A stretch of DNA of 64,000 nt from Sphingopyxis sp. H053 (GCF_001468225.1 NZ_LNRU01000010.1:62001-126000), one strand, 5' to 3'. Shown: positions 1 to 8,728, counted from the first letter of the stretch. Numbers and translations: made by a program. The notes: generated by a model not told the origin, from the sequence alone.

Positions 1-176
1 TCGACCCAGTCGCCGCGTGCATGGCTGCCGAACAGGATGATCTTGAGGATGCGCGCGCCCTTGCGCGGCCCGGTCGCATTCTCCGTGGCGCCGCGAAACT
101 CGTCGAAGATAGTCTCGACGACGCGTTCTAGCTCACGCTGCTTGGCAGAAGGAAGATGATCGAGATCAGTGCGCAT
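1..176 (-). CDS. MNT-type nucleotidyltransferase, N-terminal part (cut by window edge)
   Basis: Only the first 58 codons are inside the window; the rest lies to the left. The translation reads MRTDLDHLPSAKQREL and continues through a predicted beta strand into GSHARGDW, the GSxARG(x)W signature of minimal nucleotidyltransferases, which are often joined to or paired with a HEPN domain. The ATG at 176 lies 41 bases after the relaxase stop on the same strand, so it may be cotranscribed with the transfer genes. MNT/HEPN proteins often act as toxin-antitoxin pairs in which the MNT partner AMPylates or silences the HEPN RNase; whether a HEPN domain follows here cannot be seen. Family call is firm, function is inferred. 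Confidence 0.6.
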   Translation of the reverse strand, partial: MRTDLDHLPSAKQRELERVVETIFDEFRGATENATGPRKGARILKIILFGSHARGDWV

Positions 177-217
177 GTCTCAAGAATCTTCGGCAAGAAC
201 ATGCGGTTTGGCAAGGA

Positions 218-3001
218 CTAAAGCCCGGCCCCGAATTTAGAAGCAAGAGTTTGCGCCAATCCGGACGCGCTCGTCTTCGCGGCAACAGGCTGCGGAATGA
301 TGGCCTGTGCGATCGCGGTCTGGACCGTCCCGGCGCGCTCGTTAATCGCCGACACCAGTTTCGCGCGATCGTTGGTGAAAATCGTCGCCGACTGCTTCGC
401 GCGCGAGATCCCGACGTAGAAGCTTTTTTGGTCGACCAAATTGGTGGCGCGGCTGTCGGCATGAACGATGACATGATCGGCCGTCCGTCCCTGAGCGGCA
501 AAAGCTGTGTCGACATAGCCATGGGCGATATGACGGTCGCGGGCGGTATCGAGCCGCAACGTCTGGATCTGCCCTCGCGCGCCCCGAACGGTAGCGGACC
601 TGCTATCGGCGTCGACCACCGTCACCTCCACCCGTGCGCCATTCACGCGACCCGCCTCACGGTCGTTGCGCGTGAACCGGATGCTGTCACCGACCCTCAA
701 TTCCAGCCGCTGCGTTTCGAATAACTGCACCTTGCCGGCACCCCATTGTCGCAACCGCCAGTCCACCTCGCGCCCGTCCTCCGATCGTAGCGCGACAGCC
801 GCCTTGGCAGGATCGACGCCCTCCACCCGGAACGCCTCGCCGCGCGCGACGCCCTTGTCGGCATAATCTCGGTCAAAGCGGACGACGTCACCTTTGTCGT
901 AGCACAGCGGGTCGCGCGCTTCGGCGCGGGTCAGTCCCTTATTGACGAGGCTTTCCACGACGACCGTCGGTCCCTTGAGCGCGCCCGATCGTGCGAGCGC
1001 CTGGCGAATATCCGCGGTCAAGGCATCTCGGCCTTCGCGAGATGGCTCGATGACCAGCGTGCGCGCGCGGTTGGCTTTGTCGAGCCCCGCATAGCGATCG
1101 GCGATCGCGGCGAAGCGTTCGGCGCGGTCAGAACCCTCGATGATCGCGCCGCCACCGCGATCAAGCGCGGCCAGCGCCTTCTTGGCATCTCCTTCGATCG
1201 ACGCCAGCACCGCTTCTTTTGTCGCGGTATTTGTCTGCCGGACGATCTCGCCGAGCTTGGCAGTCTCCATTCCGGCAGTCTGTAGCTGCGCGAACGCCGC
1301 GCCGGCCTCGACCGATCCAAGCTGTTTCACGTCGCCGACGAGGACGACGCGGGCATTATGTTGCGCGGCGAGATCGAAGAGGCGCGCGGTATCGCGCGCG
1401 GAGAGCAGCGAAGCTTCATCGACAATCCACGCGGCGGGCGGACCGGACGCGGAAGGTCCGGGCGACAGCATATGGCGGGCGACCGTGTCGCCGCGCGTCG
1501 CCAGCGCCTCGCCAAGCACCATCGCCGCCGATGCGGTCGGCGCAAGCGCAACAACCGATACCCCACGCGCTTCCGCTTCGCGGGCAAAAGTCGCGAGGAC
1601 CGTCGTCGTCTTCGCGGTCCCTGCATAGCCCTGCACCGCGGTGATCCGGTTTCGGCTGGTCAGAAGTTGTTCGGTCGCCGAGCGCTGATCAGCATTCCAG
1701 GCAATACCGTCATGCTCGGCCTGACGTGATGCGACCGCGACTGCCTTCGCTGCAGCTAGCGGCGACGCGATCGGGGCTAATGCGCCGCGACCTTCTGACT
1801 CGATCTGGAGCAATCGCGTTTCGGCTTCGATATTCTGATGCGTGGTGAATCCGGCAAACTCCGCACCGCGCCGGTCGAGGAAGGTGCGGTCAACGAACTC
1901 GCCGCGTGCGCCTGCGGCGTCGATGGCCGCTCCGATCTGAGCATAGCTGACCCTCCCCAACCCAACGCGCCCGGCTTCCTCGTGCAATGCCGCGACGGAA
2001 AAGACCGATTGCCGCTCGCCGAGCTTGTCAGCGGCATGGGCCACCGCGCGCTCGGCCGCTTTCGCCTGCTCCGCCAATCCCGACGCGCTGACCGCATTGG
2101 ATTTTGCCTCGCTTATGAGCGCCAGCCGCGCTTCGGAACTAAAGCCGGCCCGGTCGGCGGTCCGGCGCCAATCCGCTACCAACGACGCTTGATCAGCCGC
2201 GAACTTGGCCTGACGGGTATCGAGAGCTGCGACCTGCTTCTCCGCAGCGCTGGCGGCTTCACGCGACGTCCCCCGCTCGCCAAGCGCGGCCTCGATCTCA
2301 GCGCTGCGAGTGCTGAATGCCGCCATGACGTCAGCCGAGATACCCTTGATCTCGAACATCGACTCCTTGGCAGTGTCGATCTCATAACCGAATTCGCGGA
2401 CCTTCAAGGCCAGTTCCTGCCGGTAGATCGCCCCGATCTGCTTCTGCAGCTGGTAGATGGCTCGCGGTTCAAGGCTGCGCCACGATCCGTCCTCGCCCTG
2501 CGTCGCGTTCATAATCACATTATGCGTGTGAAGCTGCGGGTCCTGCGCCCGGCTGGTCCCATGCTGGAAGCTCGCAATGATGAGATTGCCGGTCGCCTCG
2601 CGGGTCACGGCACCGCCATGCCGAACCCGTGTCACGGCCATATGCGTTTCGACATGCGCAAGGGCCGTCTTTACCGCTTCGCCGTGGGCGGCGATCAACC
2701 GTCGGTCGCCCGCGACCTCCGCCATGATCGACACCGACTTGGGCGCACTCAAGGTCACGTCCCAGCCGGGGCGGTGCTCAAGCTGCCCGTCGCGGAAGGT
2801 GCCCAGCTGCTGGTCGCCGATCTTGCCGTCGAGAAGTTCGCGAAAGCGCTCGCGATCGACATCGCCCTTCAGTCCAAGTTCCTCGGCCCCCTTGCCGTGC
2901 CATTCGGACGGCGAAAGGCCGCCCTCGGCATAATAGTCGTCCGCCTCGTAGTAGCTGCTGGCCTGAGCCGAGCTGGTCAGCGCGGATACCGACGCGACCA
3001 T
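218..3001 (-). CDS. MobF-family conjugative relaxase/helicase (TrwC/TraA-like)
   Basis: A 927-residue relaxase that would nick oriT, stay bound to the 5' end, and unwind DNA for transfer. The paired tyrosines Y17/Y18 and Y23/Y24 (SSYYEADDYY) match the catalytic tyrosines of TrwC, and the metal-binding histidines are H147, H158 and H160 (HGTSRAQDPQLHTH). A RecD-like helicase follows, with Walker A GYAGTAKT at about 458-465 and Walker B VDEAS at about 527-531. A longer frame reaches 3121, but I chose the ATG at 3001 because it overlaps the coupling-protein stop as TGATG, a usual sign of translational coupling. It is the last of three genes in the order of R388 trwA-trwB-trwC. Confidence 0.93.
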   Translation of the reverse strand: MVASVSALTSSAQASSYYEADDYYAEGGLSPSEWHGKGAEELGLKGDVDRERFRELLDGKIGDQQLGTFRDGQLEHRPGWDVTLSAPKSVSIMAEVAGDRRLIAAHGEAVKTALAHVETHMAVTRVRHGGAVTREATGNLIIASFQHGTSRAQDPQLHTHNVIMNATQGEDGSWRSLEPRAIYQLQKQIGAIYRQELALKVREFGYEIDTAKESMFEIKGISADVMAAFSTRSAEIEAALGERGTSREAASAAEKQVAALDTRQAKFAADQASLVADWRRTADRAGFSSEARLALISEAKSNAVSASGLAEQAKAAERAVAHAADKLGERQSVFSVAALHEEAGRVGLGRVSYAQIGAAIDAAGARGEFVDRTFLDRRGAEFAGFTTHQNIEAETRLLQIESEGRGALAPIASPLAAAKAVAVASRQAEHDGIAWNADQRSATEQLLTSRNRITAVQGYAGTAKTTTVLATFAREAEARGVSVVALAPTASAAMVLGEALATRGDTVARHMLSPGPSASGPPAAWIVDEASLLSARDTARLFDLAAQHNARVVLVGDVKQLGSVEAGAAFAQLQTAGMETAKLGEIVRQTNTATKEAVLASIEGDAKKALAALDRGGGAIIEGSDRAERFAAIADRYAGLDKANRARTLVIEPSREGRDALTADIRQALARSGALKGPTVVVESLVNKGLTRAEARDPLCYDKGDVVRFDRDYADKGVARGEAFRVEGVDPAKAAVALRSEDGREVDWRLRQWGAGKVQLFETQRLELRVGDSIRFTRNDREAGRVNGARVEVTVVDADSRSATVRGARGQIQTLRLDTARDRHIAHGYVDTAFAAQGRTADHVIVHADSRATNLVDQKSFYVGISRAKQSATIFTNDRAKLVSAINERAGTVQTAIAQAIIPQPVAAKTSASGLAQTLASKFGAGL

Positions 3002-4878
3002 CAGACCGGCCCGGGACCTGCGGGCGATGCCGGGGGAGACTCGGCCACTGACGCCGATGGCGCCGGGGGCGCTGCAGGCTTCGGCGGAGAAGGCGGCGGC
3101 GCCTCCACGGATCGCTGCCACAGACTATTCTTCGGGTCGCCTTCGACAAAGCCCGGCTGGCGCGGTTCGCCACGACGGGCGATGTGATCGGCAGAGAGCT
3201 TGATACGCGCAACGGGCAAGCCGTCGGGAAAAAGCAAATAACCCTCATGCTTGGGCAGGCGGAATTCGCTCTCCAATATTGCCGGCCGTGTCTCGCGTTG
3301 CCGGCCAAGCGTCGTGCGCGCCTTGTCGTCACCGTGGGCTAAGGCGTCGGTCATGGTCGGAACCTCGACGTCGCATGTGCCGATTGTCTTACTGGACCAC
3401 TGCCGCGTTTCGCTATCGGTCAGTTGCAGGAACAGCTTGGTGTTGCAACAGCCCAGCATGGATTCCGCAAGCTGAGGCCCGTAGCGATGGCGCATCTGAC
3501 CGACCGCCTGAAAGGTCAGGACGACCGCCGCCCCAAACTTCCGCCCCTCGGGCAGCAGGCGTGCAAGATTGTCGACGCGGGGAAGGTCGGCCAACTCGTC
3601 GAGCACAAACCAGACGCGCCGGTCGGCCGACGGCGACAATCCAAGCACCGCACTTGCGGCGCACTCTAGCCAGCATGCGAGCAGCGGCTTCGATGCTTCG
3701 AAATAGTCTTCCTTACGCGGCACGAATATCCAGGGCTTGCGGCCCTCATGCTTGTCGAGCCCGGAGATAAAGTCCCGGAAGGCGAACGGGGCCTCGTCGC
3801 CCTCCTGCATCCGGAGGAACTGGATGAGATTCGAGGCCTTGGCGAGCATGAAGAGCACGCTTCCCGTCGCGCGGTCCGCGTCGTCGGCGAAGGTCCGCGC
3901 CGAAGAGCTGTTACCCAACCAGTGTTTGAGGTCGTCCTTCGTCCGCACCTGGAGCGCGTCGAGCAAGTCGGGCAATGTGCCCTTGTCCTCTCGCCAAAGG
4001 GCACGGATCATGTTGGCTACCAGGATGCGGCTCGTCTCGAGCCAGACGTCGCGATCGTGCTGCCCGGTCTCGGTGATGAGCTGGTTCGCGATCCGGTCTG
4101 CATCGGCTGGATGCGCGATCTCGGCGAACGGCGACCAATAGGCGCAGCGGGCGTCGAACGGATTGAGAATGATGTCGCCGCGCTCGGGCCGGTAGTAATG
4201 CGCGATGAACTCGCCACTCGTGTCATAGACCAAGGCCGCTTCGCCGCGCGCCTCGATGCCATCGAGCATTTGCCGTAGCATGGTCGTCTTGCCGCTGCCG
4301 GTCGTCCCGATCATTGCCATGTGCCGGGTCTCGAGCCTGGTCGGGATCGGGACCACGCCGATCGCTAACGCGCGCTCGCCAGCGTCGCGGCGCGTCTGTT
4401 TGGCAAGGCGCTCCTGAGTCGTAACGCGCGTGCCGGCGATGAAACGGTCTCGGAGCGCAAGCTCGCGGCGCCGCGCCACAGCTTGCCGGAAAAGAACAAC
4501 ACCCGACAACCATCCGCCAAAGCCCAGCCAGAGACCCCGCACGATCATCGACGTCGTCGCGGACGCCGAGTCACTAAAATAGGGATGCGCCGCGACGATG
4601 CGAGCCGACGCTTCATACTGCTCGCCACCATAGTCGACCATGATGCCGGGTTCGGCGGTCGTGCCGCTCGCAAACCAGGTCTTGGCCTTTGCAAGGTAAT
4701 AGGTGCCGGTCGCTTGCATCGTCCGTGGGGGCAGCATCATGTGAGGTACGATCAGCCCGCCTAGCCCGACCGACGCCAACATGATGACGGCTTGGCGCTT
4801 GAAGCGTTTTGCCTGGCTGAACCGATAATGCCGCCGCAGCGCGTCAGCATGGATCCGGCGATCCTGATGCTGGCTCAT
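3001..4878 (-). CDS. traD: Type IV coupling protein (TraD/TrwB family)
   Basis: A 625-residue hexameric ATPase that links the relaxosome to the type IV secretion channel at the inner membrane. Two N-terminal membrane segments (about 31-48 and 111-131) precede the motor domain, which has Walker A GTTGSGKT at 191-198 and Walker B VWFVLDELADLP. The C-terminus is rich in Pro and Ala. The ATG at 4878 overlaps the TGA of the upstream ribbon-helix-helix-type gene (ATGA), and the gene's own stop overlaps the relaxase start (TGATG), so the three transfer genes look like one translationally coupled operon. The symbol is by family; TrwB would fit equally well. Confidence 0.92.
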   Translation of the reverse strand: MSQHQDRRIHADALRRHYRFSQAKRFKRQAVIMLASVGLGGLIVPHMMLPPRTMQATGTYYLAKAKTWFASGTTAEPGIMVDYGGEQYEASARIVAAHPYFSDSASATTSMIVRGLWLGFGGWLSGVVLFRQAVARRRELALRDRFIAGTRVTTQERLAKQTRRDAGERALAIGVVPIPTRLETRHMAMIGTTGSGKTTMLRQMLDGIEARGEAALVYDTSGEFIAHYYRPERGDIILNPFDARCAYWSPFAEIAHPADADRIANQLITETGQHDRDVWLETSRILVANMIRALWREDKGTLPDLLDALQVRTKDDLKHWLGNSSSARTFADDADRATGSVLFMLAKASNLIQFLRMQEGDEAPFAFRDFISGLDKHEGRKPWIFVPRKEDYFEASKPLLACWLECAASAVLGLSPSADRRVWFVLDELADLPRVDNLARLLPEGRKFGAAVVLTFQAVGQMRHRYGPQLAESMLGCCNTKLFLQLTDSETRQWSSKTIGTCDVEVPTMTDALAHGDDKARTTLGRQRETRPAILESEFRLPKHEGYLLFPDGLPVARIKLSADHIARRGEPRQPGFVEGDPKNSLWQRSVEAPPPSPPKPAAPPAPSASVAESPPASPAGPGPV

Positions 4879-5249
4879 GATGGCGCCTCCTGCGAGAGGC
4901 GACACTGGCGCTCATAGGCAGGGCTCACTTCAGCAGCGATGTCCCCCTCGGTCTTGCCGCCGGCGAGTGCCGCGCTCCGCGCATAGCAATAGGAGGCGCA
5001 GGCGGTGAACAGAACCCGGTCGAGCAGTCGCTCGACGTGAGCGACACCGGTGCTGACCGATGCCAGTTCGGCGACCAGCTCGCGATCGTTAGCGCCAGGA
5101 GTCGGCGGGTTGGCCAAGGCGGCGACGCCGGCCTTCACGCAACGCTGGAGCATCTCATAGGGGGTGACATTCTGCTGGTCCGCGAGCTTCTGCATGGCCT
5201 TTTCGACCGCAGCCGGCACGCGGACGGTGTATTGGACAGTCTTCATCAT
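4875..5249 (-). CDS. Small DNA-binding relaxosome accessory protein (TrwA-like, predicted ribbon-helix-helix)
   Basis: A 124-residue protein starting MMKTVQYTVRVPAAVEKAMQ. A beta strand followed by two helices is the pattern of ribbon-helix-helix DNA-binding proteins. An upstream run GCGGGGGCGGC is a plausible ribosome binding site; the next Met codon (5246) is equally possible. Being first in a coupled operon ahead of the coupling protein and relaxase is the place of TrwA in R388, which binds oriT and represses its own operon. I infer the same role. The C-terminal half resembles nothing I recognise. Confidence 0.65.
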   Translation of the reverse strand: MMKTVQYTVRVPAAVEKAMQKLADQQNVTPYEMLQRCVKAGVAALANPPTPGANDRELVAELASVSTGVAHVERLLDRVLFTACASYCYARSAALAGGKTEGDIAAEVSPAYERQCRLSQEAPS

Positions 5250-5453
5250 GCCGCCCCCGCGAGAGTACGGGTAGCACTCTCGAAAATCCGCGGAAATCTG
5301 CGGCCCTGACGCAGGCTGCACACCGCGTAGTCGAATCGTACTCGCGAAAAGTGGCGGAAAAGCTGGATGCACCCGTGCGTGAGGTGTGTATCCAAATTAC
5401 GGGTCCGATGCGTAGCATCGCGGCCCTGCGACCCTGCCTCCAAAGCAGCCGTA
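5250..5453. other. Candidate origin of transfer (oriT) and promoter of the transfer operon
   Basis: This 204-base gap lies just upstream of the TrwA-like gene, where oriT sits in R388-type MobF systems. It holds an inverted repeat CGAGAGT-N9-ACTCTCG at 5260-5282, the palindrome TCCGCGGA at 5287-5294, a 6-bp stem with 3-base loop (CGATGCGTAGCATCG) at 5406-5420, and the repeated word CTCNCGAAAA (near 5277 and 5342). The sequence GTGCGTGAGGTGTGTATCC near 5375 might hold the nick site, but I could not match it to a known MobF nic sequence. Position is the main argument; the nick site is unproven. Confidence 0.4.
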
Positions 5454-6002
5454 TCAGACATGATCCGAGCCCCCCTTGCGAGGAGCTGCAACCATGCGAT
5501 CCTGATCGAAGATGTCGCCCCTTGCCGCGATCATCGTCTTGGCCTTGCGATCAGCAGCCTCGCGATCAAACGCGACCGGCGTCATCGGACATTCGCGCAG
5601 ACCGTTATCGGCTACCCACGCTTGTATCGCCCGCTCGATCGCGGCCCGCATTTGAAAATGAAGATCGCTCGCCTGATAAGGATCGAGGTGGGCGGTGACG
5701 CCAGAGCTGAGAATGAGACCACCCAGCGGGAAAACATGGTTGCCCGCCCACTGGTACGGACCATCGATCCGGCAGAAGCTGGTTTCGCCGTCATAGAAAG
5801 CCAGGGGAGGGCGCTCCGCCCGGTTCCACGCAGCCAGTGCCGAACGGTACGTATCTCCGTCTTCCCCGTCAGCGATCAGCTTCTCTATGAGCGGAACGAC
5901 ATAGGGTGCGTTGTATCGGTCGACGGCGAAACGCAGGGGGACTTTGTCGTCAAAGCGGAAGAAATTGGTGAGCCGGTCGACGGCTTTGCTCAGAATGGAC
6001 AT
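5454..6002 (-). CDS. Hypothetical protein carried on the conjugative element
   Basis: A 182-residue protein starting MSILSKAVDRLTNFFRF. I do not recognise the family. It has no signal peptide or clear membrane segment and looks soluble and acidic, with several Trp, Tyr and Phe residues in the middle (YQWAGNHVFPLGG). The ATG at 6002 was preferred over the one at 6017 because GAAAGGA lies 7 bases upstream of it. It sits between the candidate oriT and the excisionase-like gene on the same strand, so it is probably an element-specific accessory gene. Confidence 0.6.
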   Translation of the reverse strand: MSILSKAVDRLTNFFRFDDKVPLRFAVDRYNAPYVVPLIEKLIADGEDGDTYRSALAAWNRAERPPLAFYDGETSFCRIDGPYQWAGNHVFPLGGLILSSGVTAHLDPYQASDLHFQMRAAIERAIQAWVADNGLRECPMTPVAFDREAADRKAKTMIAARGDIFDQDRMVAAPRKGGSDHV

Positions 6003-6075
6003 GCGGCGTCCTTTCAATAAAATGGGATATGTCGGTGGGATGGTGGGCGACGTGTCGCCCTCGTGGGGATCAGGC

Positions 6076-6243
6076 CTAAGTCTGAGTCTGGGTCAGCCGT
6101 CTGATCGACGCGGTGGTGATTAGCGTCCGCGTTCCGATCTTGAGGGCATCGACCTGTCCGGTCTTGATGAGCTTATAGATCGTGCTGCGACCGACGCCGA
6201 GCGCCTTCGCTGTGCGGTTAATCGAGTATGCGAGTTCATCCAT
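6076..6243 (-). CDS. Excisionase-like helix-turn-helix protein (MerR/HTH_17 type)
   Basis: A 55-residue reading frame from ATG 6243 to TAG 6076, translated as MDELAYSINRTAKALGVGRS followed by a second helix (TIYKLIKTGQ) and a wing (VDALKIGTRTLI). This is the usual pattern of small excisionase or recombination directionality factors: a winged helix-turn-helix with the ALGVGRSTIYKLI core. It is shorter than most gene finders accept. Its place between the transfer genes and the integrase supports a role in excision of the element or in switching between integration and transfer. Confidence 0.75.
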   Translation of the reverse strand: MDELAYSINRTAKALGVGRSTIYKLIKTGQVDALKIGTRTLITTASIRRLTQTQT

Positions 6244-6413
6244 TGTCGCCTCCGTTCGAGTGCCGCGATGCGGCGGGCGACAGGATCATTTGCACGCAAG
6301 CTCCCGCATTCCCAACGGTGTGCGGAGGCACCTATTTCGGCGGTTTGTGGGGTTTCCCGGTAATTGGCTTCGATCAGAAACCACGCAAATGCGTGTTTCC
6401 TCGGTAATCCAGG

Positions 6414-7271
6414 CTAGGAATTCGAAGAACGATTTTTTTTGATCGCTTCCAGGATATCGTTTGCGTAGCCTGCAAGCTGGGTGTCGCTAGGGACGTCAAG
6501 CCGCCTGCCGATATACCAATGTACCAGTAGGCCTATGATCACCTTCTGATTTCCGATCTTTTTAGTCATGTCGAGCGCGCGCACCTTGGGATGGTCGATC
6601 AGCGAGATGATCGCGCCGGTGTAATCATACTTCTTGGGCACGCCAGACCGCTTGGGTTTGGCCTTGGCCTCGGCGATCAATTTGTCGACGTCCACCTCTA
6701 GAAACAATTCCGGGGCAAACCAGAAACCGACAGGGCCAAAAAGGGCGTTGCGGATCGTGCTGTCGTTGGCGACATGCGCAGCACGGAGTTTGCCGAAGAA
6801 GTAGCGATGAGCGACATAGCGGCGCGCGTCGTTGCGAGCGTAGTAAAAGGCGCGCGGCGTCGATTCGAGTTGGAGGACGGCGAACAGGCGCTCCAGGTTT
6901 CGGACAGCAGAATCTTCGGGGTCCGCATAAACCGGCTTCTGCGGCGTTGCAGCCTTCAATCCGCCATACTGAAAAACGCGCCAAGAGGCGCCAGCCGCCA
7001 TCATCAAACCAAAACAACCCAGACCGATCAGCCCGATGACATCGGCTCCGGGCGCCTCATTCAAAGTGAGAGCTAGCCAGGGCAGTAAGATAATGGCGGT
7101 CGTGAAAGCGGCGGCCGCAAATGTGGTCGATAAGAGCCAGTATCTCTTTTGGATGACGCGTGAGGCATCCGCCGCGATGCGGTCGAGCTCAGCAAGGCCA
7201 GTCTGCTCATCCATGTTGATGAAGCGGGCTGCAACCCTGCGGAGCGACAAAACTTCCGTTCGGTCATCCAC
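6414..7271 (-). CDS. Hypothetical membrane protein cotranscribed with the integrase
   Basis: A 285-residue protein with an N-terminal soluble stretch, two adjacent membrane segments (around STTFAAAAFTTAIILLPWLA and VIGLIGLGCFGLMMAAGA), then a soluble domain of about 180 residues. I do not recognise the family. The start is 9 bases after the integrase stop and its AGGAG overlaps that stop, so the two are probably cotranscribed. The two close membrane hairpins with a large cytosolic domain resemble the layout of membrane-bound defence or sensor effectors, but no catalytic motif is visible, so function is left open. Confidence 0.65.
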   Translation of the reverse strand: MDDRTEVLSLRRVAARFINMDEQTGLAELDRIAADASRVIQKRYWLLSTTFAAAAFTTAIILLPWLALTLNEAPGADVIGLIGLGCFGLMMAAGASWRVFQYGGLKAATPQKPVYADPEDSAVRNLERLFAVLQLESTPRAFYYARNDARRYVAHRYFFGKLRAAHVANDSTIRNALFGPVGFWFAPELFLEVDVDKLIAEAKAKPKRSGVPKKYDYTGAIISLIDHPKVRALDMTKKIGNQKVIIGLLVHWYIGRRLDVPSDTQLAGYANDILEAIKKNRSSNS

Positions 7272-7280
7272 CGGCTTCTC

Positions 7281-8489
7281 CTAGCAAGGGATGGCTACAT
7301 TGCCTCCATCACGGAGCTGACACAAATAATCACTCCACCACTGCGCCATCTCGACGCGTTCAGCCCAATAGGCCGACTGATTGTATATGCGGCGAATACT
7401 GCCCGCGACCATGTGGGCAAGGGCACGTTCGATGGCATCGGGATTCCATTTTCCCGACTCGTTAAGCAGCGAAGAGGCCGAGGTCCGGAACCCGTGGGCC
7501 GTCATTTGCTCCTTGGAATAGCCCAGACGACGAAGCGCTGCGTTGATTGTATTGTCGCTGATCGGTCGCGCCCGTGTTCGCACCGAGGGGAACACATATT
7601 TGCCGTTACCAGAAAGTCCGCGCATACTTTCCAAAATCGCGAGTGCTTGGCGCGACAGTGGCACTGCATGCGGTTGGCGCATTTTCATCTTGGCTGCGGG
7701 AAGCGTCCAAACTGCTTTCGCGAAGTCGATTTCTGCCCATTCCATCTGGCGTAGTTCGCCGGGCCTCTGAAAGACATGCGGGGTTAGCTTGAGCGCATGC
7801 ATCACCGCCGGATCACCGACATATCCCTCAATCGCACGGAGGAGGGCGCCAAACTCAACTTGGTCGGTGATTGCCGCGAAGTGTTTGACGGTCGGTTGGA
7901 TGAGCGCGCCAAGCAACATCTGCGCGGGATCGCGTTCGGCTCGGGCTGTAGCGGCGGCATAGCGGAAAACGCGGCTCGAGAAAGCACGGACCTGCTTGGC
8001 CGTCTCCAAACGCCCGCGCCGTTCCTGCTTTTTCAGTTCGTGGAGTAGCTCCGCAGGCGTGATGTCGGCCACCGGCCGCCGCCCGAACTCCGCGCCTAGC
8101 AGGCGCAAAAGCCAGCGATGCTTTTCGAGTGTCGCGGCCGCGACACCTTCCTTCTCGCGCTTCGCTATCAGCTCTTCAGCGACCGCCGAGAAACTGTTGC
8201 CCGCGCTGATGCTGGCAGCGATTCGAGCCTGCCGCTTGGCGGTATTGGGATCCACGGCATGGGCGAGCTGCTTCTTCGCATCGTCCCTAGCCGCTCGCGC
8301 TGCGGCGAGCGAAATTGCAGGATAAGCGCCGAGCGCCAGTTTTCGCTCCACTCCATGCAGGCGATATTTAACGCGCCAAAGTTTGCTGCCGATCGGGTTG
8401 ACCAAAAGATAAAGGCCGCCCGAATCTGAGACCTTATAGGGCTTATCTTTTGGCTTCGCTTTGCGGATTGCGGTGTCAGTGAGTGCCAT
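7281..8489 (-). CDS. int: Tyrosine recombinase, P4-type integrase
   Basis: A 402-residue integrase. The N-terminal DUF4102-type arm-binding domain is clear (DTAIRKAKPKDKPYKVSDSG, LYLLVNP, KLALGAYPAISLAAAR). The catalytic domain has the first Arg in QRPGELRQMEW, the HGFR motif (HGFRTSASSLLNE), and the Tyr in AYWAERVEMAQWW. Start chosen at MALTDTAIRK (8489) rather than 8504 because this is where the family begins. The gene starts 166 bases from the 3' end of tRNA-Gly(CCC) and should integrate the element there. Together with the excisionase-like protein and transfer genes it defines an ICE. Confidence 0.95.
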   Translation of the reverse strand: MALTDTAIRKAKPKDKPYKVSDSGGLYLLVNPIGSKLWRVKYRLHGVERKLALGAYPAISLAAARAARDDAKKQLAHAVDPNTAKRQARIAASISAGNSFSAVAEELIAKREKEGVAAATLEKHRWLLRLLGAEFGRRPVADITPAELLHELKKQERRGRLETAKQVRAFSSRVFRYAAATARAERDPAQMLLGALIQPTVKHFAAITDQVEFGALLRAIEGYVGDPAVMHALKLTPHVFQRPGELRQMEWAEIDFAKAVWTLPAAKMKMRQPHAVPLSRQALAILESMRGLSGNGKYVFPSVRTRARPISDNTINAALRRLGYSKEQMTAHGFRTSASSLLNESGKWNPDAIERALAHMVAGSIRRIYNQSAYWAERVEMAQWWSDYLCQLRDGGNVAIPC

Positions 8490-8654
8490 TTGGGGGCCTC
8501 GCAAATTAGGGGCTTTGGAAAGGCCCCCGGATATGCCCCCGAATCGTTCAGTTGCGGGCGATCATTGGCAATCACCGGAAGCCAGCGAATGCTCAAAAAC
8601 TAGCGGATTTTCGGGGTTTTTTCAACCATCAGCGACTGCGCGCGGGCAGCAAAT
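8490..8654. other. Element end: attachment-site flank with repeated GGGGC words
   Basis: The gap between the integrase start and the tRNA 3' end holds several copies of a G-run word in both orientations: GGGGGCCTC, AGGGGCTTT, AGGCCCCCGG and ATGCCCCCGA, between about 8493 and 8545. Repeated short words of this type beside P4-type integrases are often the arm-type sites bound by the recombinase. The att core itself should lie in the tRNA 3' half (about 8655-8682). The far end of the element is outside the window, so the direct repeat cannot be checked. Confidence 0.45.
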
Positions 8655-8728
8655 TGGAGCGGGTGAAGGGAATCGAACCCTCGTCACTTGCTTGGGAAGC
8701 AAAAGCTCTACCATTGAGCTACACCCGC
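8655..8728 (-). tRNA. tRNA-Gly (anticodon CCC)
   Basis: Read on the minus strand, the gene begins GCGGGTGTAGCTCAATGGTA and ends with an encoded CCA. The acceptor stem GCGGGTG/CACCCGC pairs fully, the T loop is GGTTCGATTCC, and the anticodon loop TTCCCAA gives CCC. Its 3' end faces the integrase, the arrangement expected when an element has inserted into a tRNA gene and rebuilt its 3' end. Confidence 0.97.

Noticed and set aside
1838..3187. Plus-strand frame across the relaxase gene
   Set aside because: Antisense to the relaxase with its catalytic Tyr and His residues; no family features.
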